From NCBI RefSeq assembly GCF_001662305.1, contig NZ_BDEP01000006.1, positions 55,433 to 119,432 on the forward strand: DNA of 64,000 nucleotides, read 5' to 3'. Origin of the DNA: Halomonas caseinilytica (GTDB lineage: Bacteria > Pseudomonadota > Gammaproteobacteria > Pseudomonadales > Halomonadaceae). This document shows positions 8,506 to 18,453 of the stretch, one piece after another (positions within the stretch are counted from its first letter, which is position 1; each line of letters starts with the position of its first letter). The notes beneath the pieces are model-generated. The model was not told where the DNA came from, ran no database searches, and saw only the letters and a list, made by a program, of their open reading frames with translations. The position numbers and the translations under genes were made by a program.

Positions 8506-9270
8506 ATGTGTCTCATCGCCTTCGACTTCCGTCCCTCGGACGCGGTACCGCTACGCTTGATAGCCAATCGCGACGAATTCCATGCCCGTCCGACAGCGGC
8601 ACTCGGCATCTGGGCAGATGCCCCCTCGATCCTCGGCGGACGAGACCTGGTCGCCGGAGGCGGATGGCTGGCCATGCACGAGAAAGGCCGCTTTGCCGCC
8701 GTGACCAACGTCCGCGACCCCCGACTCGAGATAGCCGAGGACGCCCCCAGCCGAGGCGGCCTGGTGCGCGCTGCCCTGGAATGCGACGATCTGCCGACCT
8801 GGCTGGCCAGCCTGGCCGAGGGAGACGCCTTGCGCTATGCCGGCTTCAACCTGCTGGCAGGCGATGGGCAGAACCTCTGGCATCTGCACCGTGGTCTGGA
8901 CGCCCTCACCCTCGCTGACGTCCCACCGGGACTCCATGGGTTGTCCAACGCCACGCTGGATACCCCCTGGCCCAAACTCGTCGGTGCGCGCCAGGGTCTC
9001 GCCGCCAGTCTGCATGGCCGATGGCCCCAGGATGCCCTGGCGGCCTTCGCCGACACGCGTCAGGCGCGCGACGACCAACTGCCCGATACCGGTATGGGGC
9101 TCGAGCTGGAACGACGGTTATCGGCGCCCTTCATCATCGGCCAGGACTATGGCACAAGGGCCACCTCCTGGCTCGAATGGCATGCAGATGGCCGTTTCGC
9201 GATCGGCGAGCGGCGCTTCGGCCCCCTGGGCGTGATGCTGGGCGAGCAACGACTCTCTCGCAGCCCCTGA
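8506..9270 (+). CDS. NRDE/TANGO2-family protein
   Basis: This 254-residue protein starts MCLIAFDFRP and carries LIANRDEFHARPT, the N-R-D-E signature that names the family, with the expected N-terminal Cys2. GGRDLVAGGGWLAMHEKGRFAAVTN is also typical. The fold is related to Ntn hydrolases, and the eukaryotic TANGO2 relatives have been linked to heme handling and Golgi organisation. The bacterial role is not established. It is a single plus-strand gene between two minus-strand operons. No strong ribosome-binding site is seen. Confidence 0.88.
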   Translation: MCLIAFDFRPSDAVPLRLIANRDEFHARPTAALGIWADAPSILGGRDLVAGGGWLAMHEKGRFAAVTNVRDPRLEIAEDAPSRGGLVRAALECDDLPTWLASLAEGDALRYAGFNLLAGDGQNLWHLHRGLDALTLADVPPGLHGLSNATLDTPWPKLVGARQGLAASLHGRWPQDALAAFADTRQARDDQLPDTGMGLELERRLSAPFIIGQDYGTRATSWLEWHADGRFAIGERRFGPLGVMLGEQRLSRSP

Positions 9271-9300
9271 ACGCTTCCTGCCACCGGCCGTTGGCCGCTC

Positions 9301-11580
9301 TCAATCCTTCGGCGGCAGCAGGTGGCTCAGTTGCCATTCCCCCATGCACCGATCCAGATGCCGACGCACCTCCAGAGGAGAGTCGAGCCGCAAGGTGTCC
9401 TCGACCAGTTGCTTCGCGGCCGCCAGGGAAACCCGCCGGACGGCCGCCCTGACCTTGGGCAGGCTCGGCGCGTTCATGGACAGCGCCTCGAAGCCCATGC
9501 CCATCAACAGCAAGGCACCCGCCGGGTCACCGGCCAGTTCGCCGCACACCGACGCCGGCACCTCGAGCGCCCGGGCCTCTGCCGCCAGCTGCGCCAGCGC
9601 GGACAGCACCGCCGGATGGCAAGCGTCATAGAGCTCCGCGACTCGGGGGTTGTTGCGATCGACCGCCAACAGATACTGAGTCAAGTCGTTGCTGCCCACC
9701 GAGAAGAAATCGACGCGTTTTGCCAGGGCACCGAGCTGGTAGAGCGTGGCCGGCACCTCGATCATCACACCCACTCGGGGCCTGGCCACCGTCACGCCTT
9801 CCTCACCGAGCTCGCTGATGGCGCGCTCCAGAAGACGCAAGGCGTCGTCGACCTCACCGACGTTGGTCACCATCGGCAAGAGTATCTGGAGATTGTCGAG
9901 CCCCTGGGAGGCACGCAGCATGGCACGCAATTGCACCATCAGGACTTCCGGATGATCCAGAGTCACCCGAATGCCACGCCACCCCAGGAAGGGATTGGCC
10001 TCGTCGATGGGAAAGTAGGGCAGGTCCTTGTCGCCGCCGATGTCCAGCGTCCGCATCACCACCGGCAAGGGCGCGAACCCCTCGAGCTGTTCGCGGTAAA
10101 GCCGGGTCTGCTCCTGCTCCCCCGGGAAACGCTCGGTGATCATGAAGGGCACTTCAGTGCGGTACAGCCCCACACCACCGATACGTGCCTTCAGCGAGGC
10201 CATCGCATCCACCGCCAGGCCGGTATTGACCATCAACGGCATATCATGGCCGTCCGGGGTGCGGCTCGGCTGATCCTGCTCGTGCTCGAGCACCTCGGTC
10301 AGCGCCCGCTCCTCATCGATCATGCTCTGGTAACGCCGCTCCAGCTCGTCGCCGGGGCGCACGAACAGCCGACCACGGTGCCCGTCCAGCACCACCCGGG
10401 CACCGTTGAGGCGCGGCAACGGCAAGTCGACCATGCCCAGCACCGTGGGAATGCCCATGGCACGAGCCACGATGGCTACGTGAGACGTACTCGAGCCGCG
10501 CACCGACACCAGGCCGCCCAGACGCTCCCGCGGCACTTCGCCCAGCACGGAAACGCTGATCTCGTCGCCCACCAGGATGGTATTCTCCGGATAGCTGTCC
10601 GGCGTCGCACTGGTGCCTTCCTGCAAGTGCGCCAGCACGCGACGCCCCAGATCGCGAACGTCGGCGGCCCGCTCGCGCAAGTAGTCGTCATCCACGCGTT
10701 CCAGATACTGGACATGACGCCGCACCACATCGGCCAGCGCTCCCGGCGCCCACTGCCCCTCCCGGATGCGCTTGACCACCTCCTGGGACAGTGCCGCCTC
10801 GCCCAGCATCTGCTGGTAGACATCGAACAAGGCCAGTTCCTGGGAGGAAATGCGGTTGGCCAGACGCTCGCCCGCCGAACGAATCTCGTCGCGCACCTTG
10901 CCGATGGCCTCGCGCAGACGTTCGATCTCGTACTCTTCATCGGTGGGAATCAAATCCGGCACGCTATCGAGATCCGCCGGCGGCGCAATCACCACGGCCT
11001 CACCGATGGCCATGCCCGGCGAGGCCGCCACACCGGTAAAGGTCGCCTGCCCGCCCGGCAGGGTCGGCCGGCTCAGGCTCCCGGTGGCCAGGGCGTGAGC
11101 CAGCACACCGGCCAACTGCGCGGCCATGGTGACCAGGAAGGCTTCGTCGGCTTCATCGTACCGGCGTTTTTCGGACTGCTGCACGACCAGCACGCCCAGC
11201 ATGCGACGCTGATGGATGATGGGAACGCCGAGAAAGCTGGAGTACCGCTCCTCGCCGGTGGCCTCGAAATAGCGGAAATGCGGGTGAGCCTGGGCATCCT
11301 CGAGATTCAGCGGTTCCTCGCGCTTCGCCACGAGGCCCACCAACCCTTCCCCGACCGGCAAGGTCACCTGCCCCACCGCCTGGGTGCGCAGGCCAATGGT
11401 CTCCATCAACACCAACCGGTCAAGGTCGGCATCGAAGAGATAGAAGGAGCACACGTCGGTACGCATGGCCTTCCGAATGCGGCGCACCATGGTCGACAAG
11501 GCGGCATCCAGGTTGCGAGCCCCGTTGACCTCGAGGATGATGCGCCGCAACACCTCGAGCATCGGCGTCCTGCTATCCAT
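9301..11580 (-). CDS. ptsP: Enzyme I of the nitrogen PTS (EI-Ntr)
   Basis: This 759-residue phosphoenolpyruvate-protein phosphotransferase starts the PTS-Ntr relay, passing phosphate from PEP to NPr and EIIA-Ntr to control nitrogen, potassium and envelope functions. An N-terminal GAF domain (about residues 1-160) distinguishes it from the sugar PTS enzyme I. The phospho-histidine is in GSSTSHVAIVARAMGIP. The PEP-binding TIM barrel follows, with GLYRTEVPFM, RTLDIGGDKDLPYF, GVMIEVPATL, FFSVGSNDLTQY and the catalytic CGELAGDP. The start is the ATG at 11580 (MDSRTPMLEVL), which matches homologues. It is 62 bp downstream of rppH, the same order as in E. coli. Confidence 0.95.
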   Translation of the reverse strand: MDSRTPMLEVLRRIILEVNGARNLDAALSTMVRRIRKAMRTDVCSFYLFDADLDRLVLMETIGLRTQAVGQVTLPVGEGLVGLVAKREEPLNLEDAQAHPHFRYFEATGEERYSSFLGVPIIHQRRMLGVLVVQQSEKRRYDEADEAFLVTMAAQLAGVLAHALATGSLSRPTLPGGQATFTGVAASPGMAIGEAVVIAPPADLDSVPDLIPTDEEYEIERLREAIGKVRDEIRSAGERLANRISSQELALFDVYQQMLGEAALSQEVVKRIREGQWAPGALADVVRRHVQYLERVDDDYLRERAADVRDLGRRVLAHLQEGTSATPDSYPENTILVGDEISVSVLGEVPRERLGGLVSVRGSSTSHVAIVARAMGIPTVLGMVDLPLPRLNGARVVLDGHRGRLFVRPGDELERRYQSMIDEERALTEVLEHEQDQPSRTPDGHDMPLMVNTGLAVDAMASLKARIGGVGLYRTEVPFMITERFPGEQEQTRLYREQLEGFAPLPVVMRTLDIGGDKDLPYFPIDEANPFLGWRGIRVTLDHPEVLMVQLRAMLRASQGLDNLQILLPMVTNVGEVDDALRLLERAISELGEEGVTVARPRVGVMIEVPATLYQLGALAKRVDFFSVGSNDLTQYLLAVDRNNPRVAELYDACHPAVLSALAQLAAEARALEVPASVCGELAGDPAGALLLMGMGFEALSMNAPSLPKVRAAVRRVSLAAAKQLVEDTLRLDSPLEVRRHLDRCMGEWQLSHLLPPKD

Positions 11581-11642
11581 TTTTGTTGTCTCTCGCCTCG
11601 CGGAGTATGGCGCCGGGGTAACTCCCGGCTCGTCTCGGGTCG

Positions 11643-12137
11643 TCAGCTCCGTTCGAGAGCCAGGCGCTGTGCTCTGGGCGACAGCTCGCGCAATGCACGG
11701 CGATAGACCTCCCGCTTGAAGGGCACGACCTGTCCCAGGGGATACCAGTAGCTGACCCATCGCCAGCCATCAAACTCTGGCTTGGCCGGACCGCCGTCCA
11801 TGCAGATCCGGTTATCCCGACAGCGGATCCGCAGCAGGAACCACTTCTGTTTCTGTCCGATGCACACCGGTCGGCAGTGTGTGCGGACCATGCGTCGTGG
11901 CAGGCGATAGCGCAGCCAGCCCCTGGTGCAGCCAAGCACTTCGACGTCGTCGGCGGTAAGGCCGATTTCCTCGTGCAACTCACGAAACAGTGCCTGTTGC
12001 GGTGTCTCGTTTGACTTGATGCCTCCCTGGGGAAACTGCCACGCATTCTGCCCAACCCGACGCGCCCATAGCAGCTGCCCTCGATCGTTGGTGATGATGA
12101 TGCCAACGTTGGGGCGAAAGCCGTCTGCGTCGATCAC
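11643..12137 (-). CDS. rppH: RNA pyrophosphohydrolase
   Basis: This Nudix hydrolase removes pyrophosphate from 5'-triphosphate mRNA ends, which triggers RNase E-dependent decay. The product is 164 residues. It begins with a GTG ([17 protein letters not shown]), preceded by AAGGTGA. The Nudix box is [23 protein letters not shown], complete with the catalytic REXXEE glutamates. Upstream frame continues for another 60 codons, but the RppH family starts at this GTG. It heads the rppH-ptsP unit. Confidence 0.95.
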   Translation of the reverse strand: MIDADGFRPNVGIIITNDRGQLLWARRVGQNAWQFPQGGIKSNETPQQALFRELHEEIGLTADDVEVLGCTRGWLRYRLPRRMVRTHCRPVCIGQKQKWFLLRIRCRDNRICMDGGPAKPEFDGWRWVSYWYPLGQVVPFKREVYRRALRELSPRAQRLALERS

Positions 12138-12200
12138 GGGCTTCACCTTATGAATCCAGTATTGAAGCCATTCTTCCACAAGCGCGTGAAAGGGTTCAAT

Positions 12201-12229
12201 AAGGGGATTCGCCACGCTCGAATCCCCTT
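12201..12229. promoter_or_regulatory. Perfect 11-bp inverted repeat in the divergent rppH/HAD promoter region
   Basis: AAGGGGATTCG (12201-12211) and CGAATCCCCTT (12219-12229) are exact inverted copies separated by 7 nt. They lie in the 148-bp gap between divergently transcribed rppH and the HAD gene. There is no flanking T tract in either direction, so an operator is at least as likely as a terminator. No regulator can be named. Confidence 0.45.
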
Positions 12230-12285
12230 CTGACGTCTGACATAATCGCGGCTTTGCCTCCCTCCCAACCGCCAAGAGGAATGCC

Positions 12286-12942
12286 GTGAGCCTCGCCATC
12301 TTCGACCTGGACCACACCCTGCTCTCGATCGACAGCGACCATGCCTGGGGCGAGTTCCTGCTCGAACAGGGTGCCGTGGACCCCGTCGCCTACAAACAGG
12401 CCAATGACCGTTTCATGGCGGACTATGAAGCCGGCACCCTCGACATGCACGCTTTTCTGGAAGTGGCCTTGAAACCGCTCGCGGACAACACCCCCGAACA
12501 ACTGGCGGCCTGGCACCAGCAGTTCATGGCCAGCAAGATCGAGCCCAGCATCCTGCCGCGGGGCGAGGAGCTGGTGGCCCATCACCGAGCGCGCGGCGAT
12601 ACCCTGTTGATCATTACCGCCACCAATCGTTTCATCACCGGCCCCATTGCCAAGCGACTCGGGATCGACGACTTGATCGCCGTGGAGCCCGAAATGATCG
12701 ATGGCCGCTACACCGGCCGGGTCAGCGGCACTCCGAGCTACCGGGAGGGCAAGGTCGAGCGCCTCATGGCCTGGCTGGCCGATCGCGAGGAAACCCTGGA
12801 CGACGCCTGGTTCTACAGCGACTCCCACAACGACTTGCCGCTGCTGGAGAAGGTCGATCACCCCGTGGCCGTGGACCCGGACGCGACCCTGCGCGACACT
12901 GCCGAAGCACGCGGCTGGCGAATCATCAGCCTGCGCGACTGA
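12286..12942 (+). CDS. HAD-family (IB) phosphatase
   Basis: This 218-residue protein has the HAD motifs in order: motif I FDLDHTLL (nucleophile Asp), motif II around [10 protein letters not shown], and motif [15 protein letters not shown]. The layout matches HAD subfamily IB, which includes phosphoserine phosphatase SerB, ThrH and related small phosphatases. The substrate cannot be fixed from the sequence. The start is GTG with AGAGGA 6 nt upstream. Its 3' end faces mdh across repeat element C, which contains a bidirectional terminator. Confidence 0.87.
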   Translation: MSLAIFDLDHTLLSIDSDHAWGEFLLEQGAVDPVAYKQANDRFMADYEAGTLDMHAFLEVALKPLADNTPEQLAAWHQQFMASKIEPSILPRGEELVAHHRARGDTLLIITATNRFITGPIAKRLGIDDLIAVEPEMIDGRYTGRVSGTPSYREGKVERLMAWLADREETLDDAWFYSDSHNDLPLLEKVDHPVAVDPDATLRDTAEARGWRIISLRD

Positions 12943-12962
12943 ACCGGCTTCGCCGGTTCGGA

Positions 12963-13072
12963 GCTCGAAGCTGGAAGCTCAAAGCCATAAGAAAACCCCG
13001 CCAGGAGTCACCTCGAGCGGGGTTTTCTGTTTTTCCTTCCAGGCGCGCAGCGCCGCCCTTCAAGCTTCAGGC
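12963..13072 (+). repeat. Heptad repeat element C (between HAD gene and mdh)
   Basis: Four degenerate heptads, GCTCGAA, GCTGGAA, GCTCAAA and GCCATAA (12963-12990), lead into a strong terminator hairpin (12992-13026). Next comes GGCGCGCAGCGCCG (13042-13055), and the element ends in inverted heptads TTCAAGC and TTCAGGC (13059-13072). The GGC(A/G)CGCAGCGCCG block recurs in elements D and E. It stops at the mdh stop codon. Confidence 0.75.
12992..13026. terminator. Bidirectional terminator between the HAD gene and mdh
   Basis: AAAACCCCGC (12992-13001) pairs with GCGGGGTTTT (13017-13026) around a 15-nt loop, with T-rich sequence downstream on the plus strand (TTTTCTGTTTTT). The A run on the opposite side means it can also end mdh transcription. 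It is embedded in repeat element C. Confidence 0.8.
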
Positions 13073-14047
13073 TTACCCAAGCAGATGCTCGACGGCGGCC
13101 CGTTCTTCACGCAGTTCCTGCTCGGTGGCGTTCATGCGCTCGCGGCTGAAGTCGCCGACCTCCAGGTCCTGGACGATCTCGTACTTGCCGTCCTTGCAGA
13201 CCACCGGGTAGGAATACATGATGCCCGGCTCGATGCCATAGCTGCCATCGGCGGGAATTCCCATGCTGACGATGCCGTCGCTGCCCAGCGCCCAGTCGCG
13301 CATGTGGTCGATCGCCGCGGAGGCCGCTGAAGCGGCGGAAGACGCGCCACGCGCCTTGATGATGGCGGCTCCACGCTGCTGCACGGTCGGTATGAAGTCG
13401 TTCTCGTACCAGTCCTGATCGACCAGATCGAGCGCCGGCTTGCCATCCACCTTGCAGTGGGCCAGGTCCGGATACTGGGTGGCACTGTGGTTGCCCCAGA
13501 CGATCATGGACTCGACGTCGTTGACGTGCTTGCCCACCTTCTGCGCCAGTTGGGTCTTGGCGCGATTGTGATCGAGGCGCATCATCGCCGTGAACTGGCC
13601 GGTATCCAGGTCCGGGGCGTTGCAGGAAGCAATCAGGGCGTTGGTATTGGCCGGGTTGCCCACCACCAGCACGCGCACGTCACGGCTGGCGTTGTCGTTC
13701 AGCGCCTTGCCCTGCACGGAGAAGATGGCCGCATTGGCCTCGAGCAGATCCTTGCGCTCCATACCCGGCCCACGCGGACGCGCGCCGACCAGCAGGGCAA
13801 AATCGGCATCCTTGAAGGCGACATTGGGATCGTCGGAGGCGATGATGTCCTGCACCAGCGGGAAGGCGCAGTCGTTGAGCTCCATCACCACGCCGTTGAG
13901 GGCGTCCATGGCCGGCGGAATCTCGAGCAGCTGCAGGATGACCGGTTGGTCCTTGCCCAGCATGTCGCCGGACGCGATGCGAAACGCCAGGGAATAGCTG
14001 ATCTGACCTGCGGCACCGGTAATGGCTATACGGACGGGGTCTTTCAT
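13073..14047 (-). CDS. mdh: Malate dehydrogenase
   Basis: This enzyme oxidises malate to oxaloacetate with NAD in the TCA cycle. The product is 324 residues and of the cytosolic/type 2 family found in many gamma- and betaproteobacteria, not the short enterobacterial type. Signatures include the Rossmann start [21 protein letters not shown], the loop [15 protein letters not shown] with substrate-binding arginines, [12 protein letters not shown], and the active-site His in [13 protein letters not shown]. The start at ATG 14047 has AAGGAG 5 nt upstream. Its 3' end abuts repeat element C. Confidence 0.95.
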   Translation of the reverse strand: MKDPVRIAITGAAGQISYSLAFRIASGDMLGKDQPVILQLLEIPPAMDALNGVVMELNDCAFPLVQDIIASDDPNVAFKDADFALLVGARPRGPGMERKDLLEANAAIFSVQGKALNDNASRDVRVLVVGNPANTNALIASCNAPDLDTGQFTAMMRLDHNRAKTQLAQKVGKHVNDVESMIVWGNHSATQYPDLAHCKVDGKPALDLVDQDWYENDFIPTVQQRGAAIIKARGASSAASAASAAIDHMRDWALGSDGIVSMGIPADGSYGIEPGIMYSYPVVCKDGKYEIVQDLEVGDFSRERMNATEQELREERAAVEHLLG

Positions 14048-14269
14048 CGTGGCTCCTTCGGTTGTCGCCGTGCGGATGAGCCAGGCGGGCCAGGGACCCG
14101 CCTCGGCCGGGATTCGAACCGAGGAAATGGTATGCCTGCAGTGCACAAAACTCAATTCGACCTGAGACTAGCCCGTTTCGCGACATCACGCTTTTACTCG
14201 GCGCCACTATGCTGAGATGATTTCGCTTTCTGCGCACCGATGTTGCGTGACTCACCAGGGAAGGTTCGA

Positions 14270-15376
14270 ATGCCGCGCCGACGCCCCGCTTCTTCCGTTC
14301 TGTTGGCCATCGTGCTTGGCCTCGCCTTGCTGCTGTGGCTCGCCTTCGGCGACCTGTCGAGCTTTCGCGACGACCCGCCGCCAACGGCGGAGTCCGAAAC
14401 GCCGCCCCCGCCCCGGGTCGAGATCGAAACGCGTCTGGCCGAACCCTATGCGCCGACACTGACGGTACAAGGGCATCTCGAGGCATACCGGGAGCTGGAG
14501 CTGCGCGCTCGCCGATCCGGTCGCGTGGAAGCCCTCCCGGTTTCGCAGGGAGCGCGCGTCGAGCGTGGCGACGAACTGCTGCGTCTCGAGCAAGACGCCC
14601 TGCCCGAGCGCCTGGAACAGGCCGAAGCGGAGCTGGCCCTGGCCCGTGCCGAGTTATCGGGCGCTCGCGGGTTACGCGATCGCGAGCTCATCTCTACCCC
14701 CGATTTCCTTCGCCGCCAGAGCGCGGTGAGTGCCGCCGCCGCCGAACTGGCCGATCTGCGCCAACAACAGGAGGATACCCGGACCGAGGCGCCGTTCTCC
14801 GGCGTGCTGGACAGGATCGATGTCGACCCGGGCGAACTGCTCCAGGCGGGTGAAAGCTGGGGACGCCTGGTTGATGATTCACGGCTCACCGCCAAGGCCT
14901 GGGTGCCTCAACGCAAGGCGCTCTCGTTGACGCCAGGCCTTGCTGCTCGGGTACGCCTGCTCGATGGCTCCACCCTCGAAGGCGAGCTCACCTATATCGC
15001 CAGCCAGGCCGACGACGCCACGCGCAGCTTCGCCATCGAGGTCGACCTGGCCAACCCCGAGCACCGCCGCTTGGCTGGCGCCAGCGCCACGCTCGAATTG
15101 ACACTGCCGTCACGCCGCGTACACCGCCTCTCGCCGGCACTGCTGGTACTCGACGAACAAGGCCGGTTGGCCGTCAAGCACCTGAACGACCAGGACCGGG
15201 TGGTCCGCGACACCGTCGAACTGATCAGCAGTGACGACGAACAGGCCCGGGTCACGGGGCTCCCCGAGAAGGTTCGCCTGATTACCCTGGGAGGTGGCTT
15301 CGTCGATCCCGGCGATGCCGTCACGCCGGTACCGGTCGACGACACCACCACGCCAGCCGACGCGGAGCACCCCTGA
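14270..15376 (+). CDS. RND efflux periplasmic adaptor (membrane-fusion protein)
   Basis: This 368-residue protein bridges an inner-membrane RND pump and an outer-membrane channel. It has an N-terminal hydrophobic anchor (about residues 9-27) and the lipoyl-like half motifs LEAYRELELRARRSGRVEALPV and FSGVLDRIDVDPGELLQAG. An alpha-helical hairpin rich in Glu/Ala/Leu lies between them, followed by beta-barrel domains. GGAAGG lies just before the ATG at 14270, so the longer ATG at 14240 is not used. It is 2 bp from the permease gene, clearly one operon. No outer-membrane factor gene is adjacent, so a channel encoded elsewhere must be used. Confidence 0.9.
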   Translation: MPRRRPASSVLLAIVLGLALLLWLAFGDLSSFRDDPPPTAESETPPPPRVEIETRLAEPYAPTLTVQGHLEAYRELELRARRSGRVEALPVSQGARVERGDELLRLEQDALPERLEQAEAELALARAELSGARGLRDRELISTPDFLRRQSAVSAAAAELADLRQQQEDTRTEAPFSGVLDRIDVDPGELLQAGESWGRLVDDSRLTAKAWVPQRKALSLTPGLAARVRLLDGSTLEGELTYIASQADDATRSFAIEVDLANPEHRRLAGASATLELTLPSRRVHRLSPALLVLDEQGRLAVKHLNDQDRVVRDTVELISSDDEQARVTGLPEKVRLITLGGGFVDPGDAVTPVPVDDTTTPADAEHP

Positions 15377-15378
15377 TC

Positions 15379-18300
15379 ATGCGCACGCTGATCTCGGCGG
15401 CGCTGGACCGCTCGCGCACCACCCTGCTGTTGCTGATCGCGCTGTTACTGGCGGGGCTTGGTGCCTGGCAGGCAGTCCCCAAGGAAGCCAATCCGGATAT
15501 CCCCATTCCCGTCATCTACGTGTCGATGACGCTGGAGGGCGTCAGTCCGGAAGACGCCGAACGCCTGCTGGTCCGGCCCATGGAGCAGGAACTGCGCAGC
15601 ATCGAGGGGCTACGCAAGCTGACCGCCCAGGCCGGCGAAGGCCACGCCTCCCTGAACCTGGAATTCGATCCCGGCTTCGATCCCGACCAGGCTCTGACCG
15701 ATGTCCGAGAGCAGGTCGACATCGCCAAGGCCGATCTGCCCGACGAGGCCGAGGAACCCCGGGTCGTGGAGGTCAACGTCGGGCTGTTTCCGGTACTCTC
15801 CATCGGCCTATCGGGGCCGATCGAGGAAAGCCGGCGCGTCAGCGTGGCCCGCCGCCTCAAGGAAGAGATCGAGGGCATCCCCGAAGTGCTCGAGGTCGAT
15901 ATCGGCGGCGACCGGGAGAACCTGCTGGAAATCGTCGTCGACCCCCTGGTGCTGGACAGCTATGGCGTCGACTTCGAGACCCTGTTCAATCGAGTGAGCC
16001 GCAACAACCGACTCGTGGCGGCGGGCAGCCTGGATACCGGAGCCGGCCGCCTGGCGCTCAAGGTCCCCGGGGTGATCGAGCAGCTCGAGGACGTGATGAA
16101 GATGCCGGTCAAGGTCGATGGCGACCGGGTGGTCACCTTCGGGGATGTCGGCTGGATCCATCCCACTTTCAAGGATCCCCAGGGCTTCGCCCGCATCGAT
16201 GGGCAGCCGGCCCTGGTGCTGGAAATCGCCAAGCGTGCCGGCGCCAACATCATCGCCACCATCGAATCGGTGAACGACCTGCTCGACGAGGCCGATGGCC
16301 TGCTGCCCGATGCCCTCGAGGTGACCACCATCATGGACCAGTCCGAGATGGTCGACTCGATGCTCTCGGAACTGCTCAACAATGTCCTCACCGCCGTGGT
16401 ACTGGTACTGATCGTGATCCTCGCCGCCATGGGGCTGCGCCCTGCTCTGATGGTGGGCCTGACCATCCCCGGCGCCTTTCTCACCGGCATCCTGCTGATC
16501 TGGGCCATCGGCTTCACCCTCAACATGGTCGTGCTGTTCGCCCTGATCCTGGTCGCCGGCATGCTGGTCGACGGCGCCATCGTCGTCAGCGAACTGGCCG
16601 ACCGCCACCTGCGTCAGGGCCAGGCGCCACACGATGCCTGGATCAATGCCGCCAGCCGCATGAGCTGGCCTGTCATCGCCTCCACGGCCACCACTCTGGC
16701 CGTTTTCGTCCCCTTGCTGTTCTGGCCCGGCGTGGTGGGCGAGTTCATGAAGTACCTGCCGGCCACGGTCATCCTCTGCCTGCTGGCTTCCCTGGCCATG
16801 GCCCTGATCTTCCTGCCCACCCTGGGCGGCGTGTTCGGCGCCCGCAGCGGCCGGGCATTGAGCGACACCGAGCTGATCACCCCGGGTGGCCGCCTGTATC
16901 GCGCCCTGCTGGCCCGCTTGCTGACCCGGCCAGGGCTTACCCTGCTGGTTGCCTTGCTGCTGATGGCGCTGGCCTATACCGCCTATGCCCGCTTCAACCA
17001 TGGTGTGGAATTCTTTCCCAGCGTGGAGCCCGACAGCGCCCAGATTCTCGTGCACTCGCGAGGTGACTTCTCCGCAAAAGAGAACGACGCCATCGTCCAG
17101 CGGGTCGAAGCACGCCTCACCGACATGAGCGAGATCCAGGCGCTCTATGCACGCTCCTTCGCCACTTCCGACCAGCAGCTCGGCGCTGACGTCATCGGGG
17201 TTCTGCAGTTCCAGTTGATCGACTGGCACGAGCGGCGGCCGGCCAGCGAGATTCTCGCCGACATGGCCAAGCGCACCGATGACATTCCCGGCGTCAAGCT
17301 GGAGTTTCGCGAGCAGGAACAAGGGCCGGCCGCCGGCAAGCCCATCGTGCTGGAGATCAGCGCCACCACGAGCGAGCAGGCTGAGGCGGCCGTGGCATCG
17401 CTGCGCCAGGCCATGCAAGAGCTGGGCGGCTTCCGCGACATCGAGGACAATCGCAGCCTGCCCGGCGTGGAGTGGCGCATCAAGGTGGATCGCGAGGCCG
17501 CCGCACGTTTCGGCACCGATGTGGCCACCGTCGGCAGCGCCGTGCAACTGCTCACCACCGGCCTGCAGGTGGCCAGCTACCGCCCCGCCGGCGTCGACGA
17601 TGAGGTCGATATCCGCGTACGCCTGCCGGAGGGGGCTCGCTCCCTGGATCAGCTCGATCGCTTGACGCTGAACACCTCTCGCGGTCAGGTGCCGATCTCG
17701 AACTTCGTCAGCATCGAACCGGCCCCCAAGGTCAGCACCCTGCACCGTATCGATGGCCGTCGCGCCATCACGCTGGAAGCCGATGTCACGGCCGGCGAAC
17801 GTCCCGACGAGCGCCTGCGCGCGCTGTCCGATGCCATGGCGTCGTTGCCCGATGGAGTCAGCGTCCAGGTCGCCGGTGAACAGGAAGACCAGCAGGAAGC
17901 CATGAACTTCCTGGTCACCGCCTTTCTGGTGGCGGTCTGCCTGATGGCGCTGATTCTGGTCACTCAGTTCAACAGTCTCTACCAGACGCTACTGGTGCTG
18001 TCGGCCATCGTCTTCTCCACTGCCGGTGTGCTGCTCGGCCTGCTGGTCAACGGCCAACCCTTCGGTATCGTCATGGTTGGCATGGGCATCATCGCCCTGG
18101 CCGGCATCGTGGTGAACAACAACATCGTGTTGATCGATACCTTCAATCAATTGCGCGATGAAGGGCTCTCGCCGAGCGAAGCCGCGCTCCAGGCGGGGGG
18201 ATTGCGCCTGCGACCGGTGCTGCTCACTGCCGTGACCACGGTACTCGGGCTGATGCCAATGGTGCTCGAGATCAACGTCGACCTCTTCGCGCCCAGGCTT

Positions 18301-18453
18301 GGCCTGGGCGCCCCCTCGACCCAATGGTGGGGGCAGCTGTCCAGCGCCATCGCCGGTGGCCTGACCTTCGCCACGGGGCTGACGCTGTTGCTGACGCCCT
18401 GCATGCTGGTGCTCGGCCCAAAAGGGAGGAAAAGCCGTAAGAGTGAAGAGTGA
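15379..18453 (+). CDS. RND efflux permease (HAE1-like)
   Basis: This 1024-residue proton-driven pump has two homologous halves, each with a large periplasmic domain and six helices. The N terminus is SAALDRSRTTLLLLIALLL. TM4 reads LVAGMLVDGAIVVSELADRH: the usual aspartate pair (VDD) of the proton relay is here VDG, keeping only the first Asp. TM10 has IALAGIVVNNNIVLIDTFNQLR. Substrates are probably hydrophobic drugs or lipids but cannot be read. The last codons (RKSEE and the stop) lie inside the heptad array of element D, so the C terminus could change by repeat slippage. Confidence 0.92.
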   Translation: MRTLISAALDRSRTTLLLLIALLLAGLGAWQAVPKEANPDIPIPVIYVSMTLEGVSPEDAERLLVRPMEQELRSIEGLRKLTAQAGEGHASLNLEFDPGFDPDQALTDVREQVDIAKADLPDEAEEPRVVEVNVGLFPVLSIGLSGPIEESRRVSVARRLKEEIEGIPEVLEVDIGGDRENLLEIVVDPLVLDSYGVDFETLFNRVSRNNRLVAAGSLDTGAGRLALKVPGVIEQLEDVMKMPVKVDGDRVVTFGDVGWIHPTFKDPQGFARIDGQPALVLEIAKRAGANIIATIESVNDLLDEADGLLPDALEVTTIMDQSEMVDSMLSELLNNVLTAVVLVLIVILAAMGLRPALMVGLTIPGAFLTGILLIWAIGFTLNMVVLFALILVAGMLVDGAIVVSELADRHLRQGQAPHDAWINAASRMSWPVIASTATTLAVFVPLLFWPGVVGEFMKYLPATVILCLLASLAMALIFLPTLGGVFGARSGRALSDTELITPGGRLYRALLARLLTRPGLTLLVALLLMALAYTAYARFNHGVEFFPSVEPDSAQILVHSRGDFSAKENDAIVQRVEARLTDMSEIQALYARSFATSDQQLGADVIGVLQFQLIDWHERRPASEILADMAKRTDDIPGVKLEFREQEQGPAAGKPIVLEISATTSEQAEAAVASLRQAMQELGGFRDIEDNRSLPGVEWRIKVDREAAARFGTDVATVGSAVQLLTTGLQVASYRPAGVDDEVDIRVRLPEGARSLDQLDRLTLNTSRGQVPISNFVSIEPAPKVSTLHRIDGRRAITLEADVTAGERPDERLRALSDAMASLPDGVSVQVAGEQEDQQEAMNFLVTAFLVAVCLMALILVTQFNSLYQTLLVLSAIVFSTAGVLLGLLVNGQPFGIVMVGMGIIALAGIVVNNNIVLIDTFNQLRDEGLSPSEAALQAGGLRLRPVLLTAVTTVLGLMPMVLEINVDLFAPRLGLGAPSTQWWGQLSSAIAGGLTFATGLTLLLTPCMLVLGPKGRKSRKSEE

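Noticed and set aside
9322..11706. Plus-strand open frame of about 790 codons opposite ptsP
   Set aside because: It is the antisense of ptsP, lacks a ribosome-binding site and has no recognisable domain.
14095..14135. tRNA T-arm-like sequence GGTTCGAATCCC on the minus strand before mdh
   Set aside because: The flanking bases do not form a 5-bp T stem and no anticodon or acceptor arm can be built. It is in the mdh leader.
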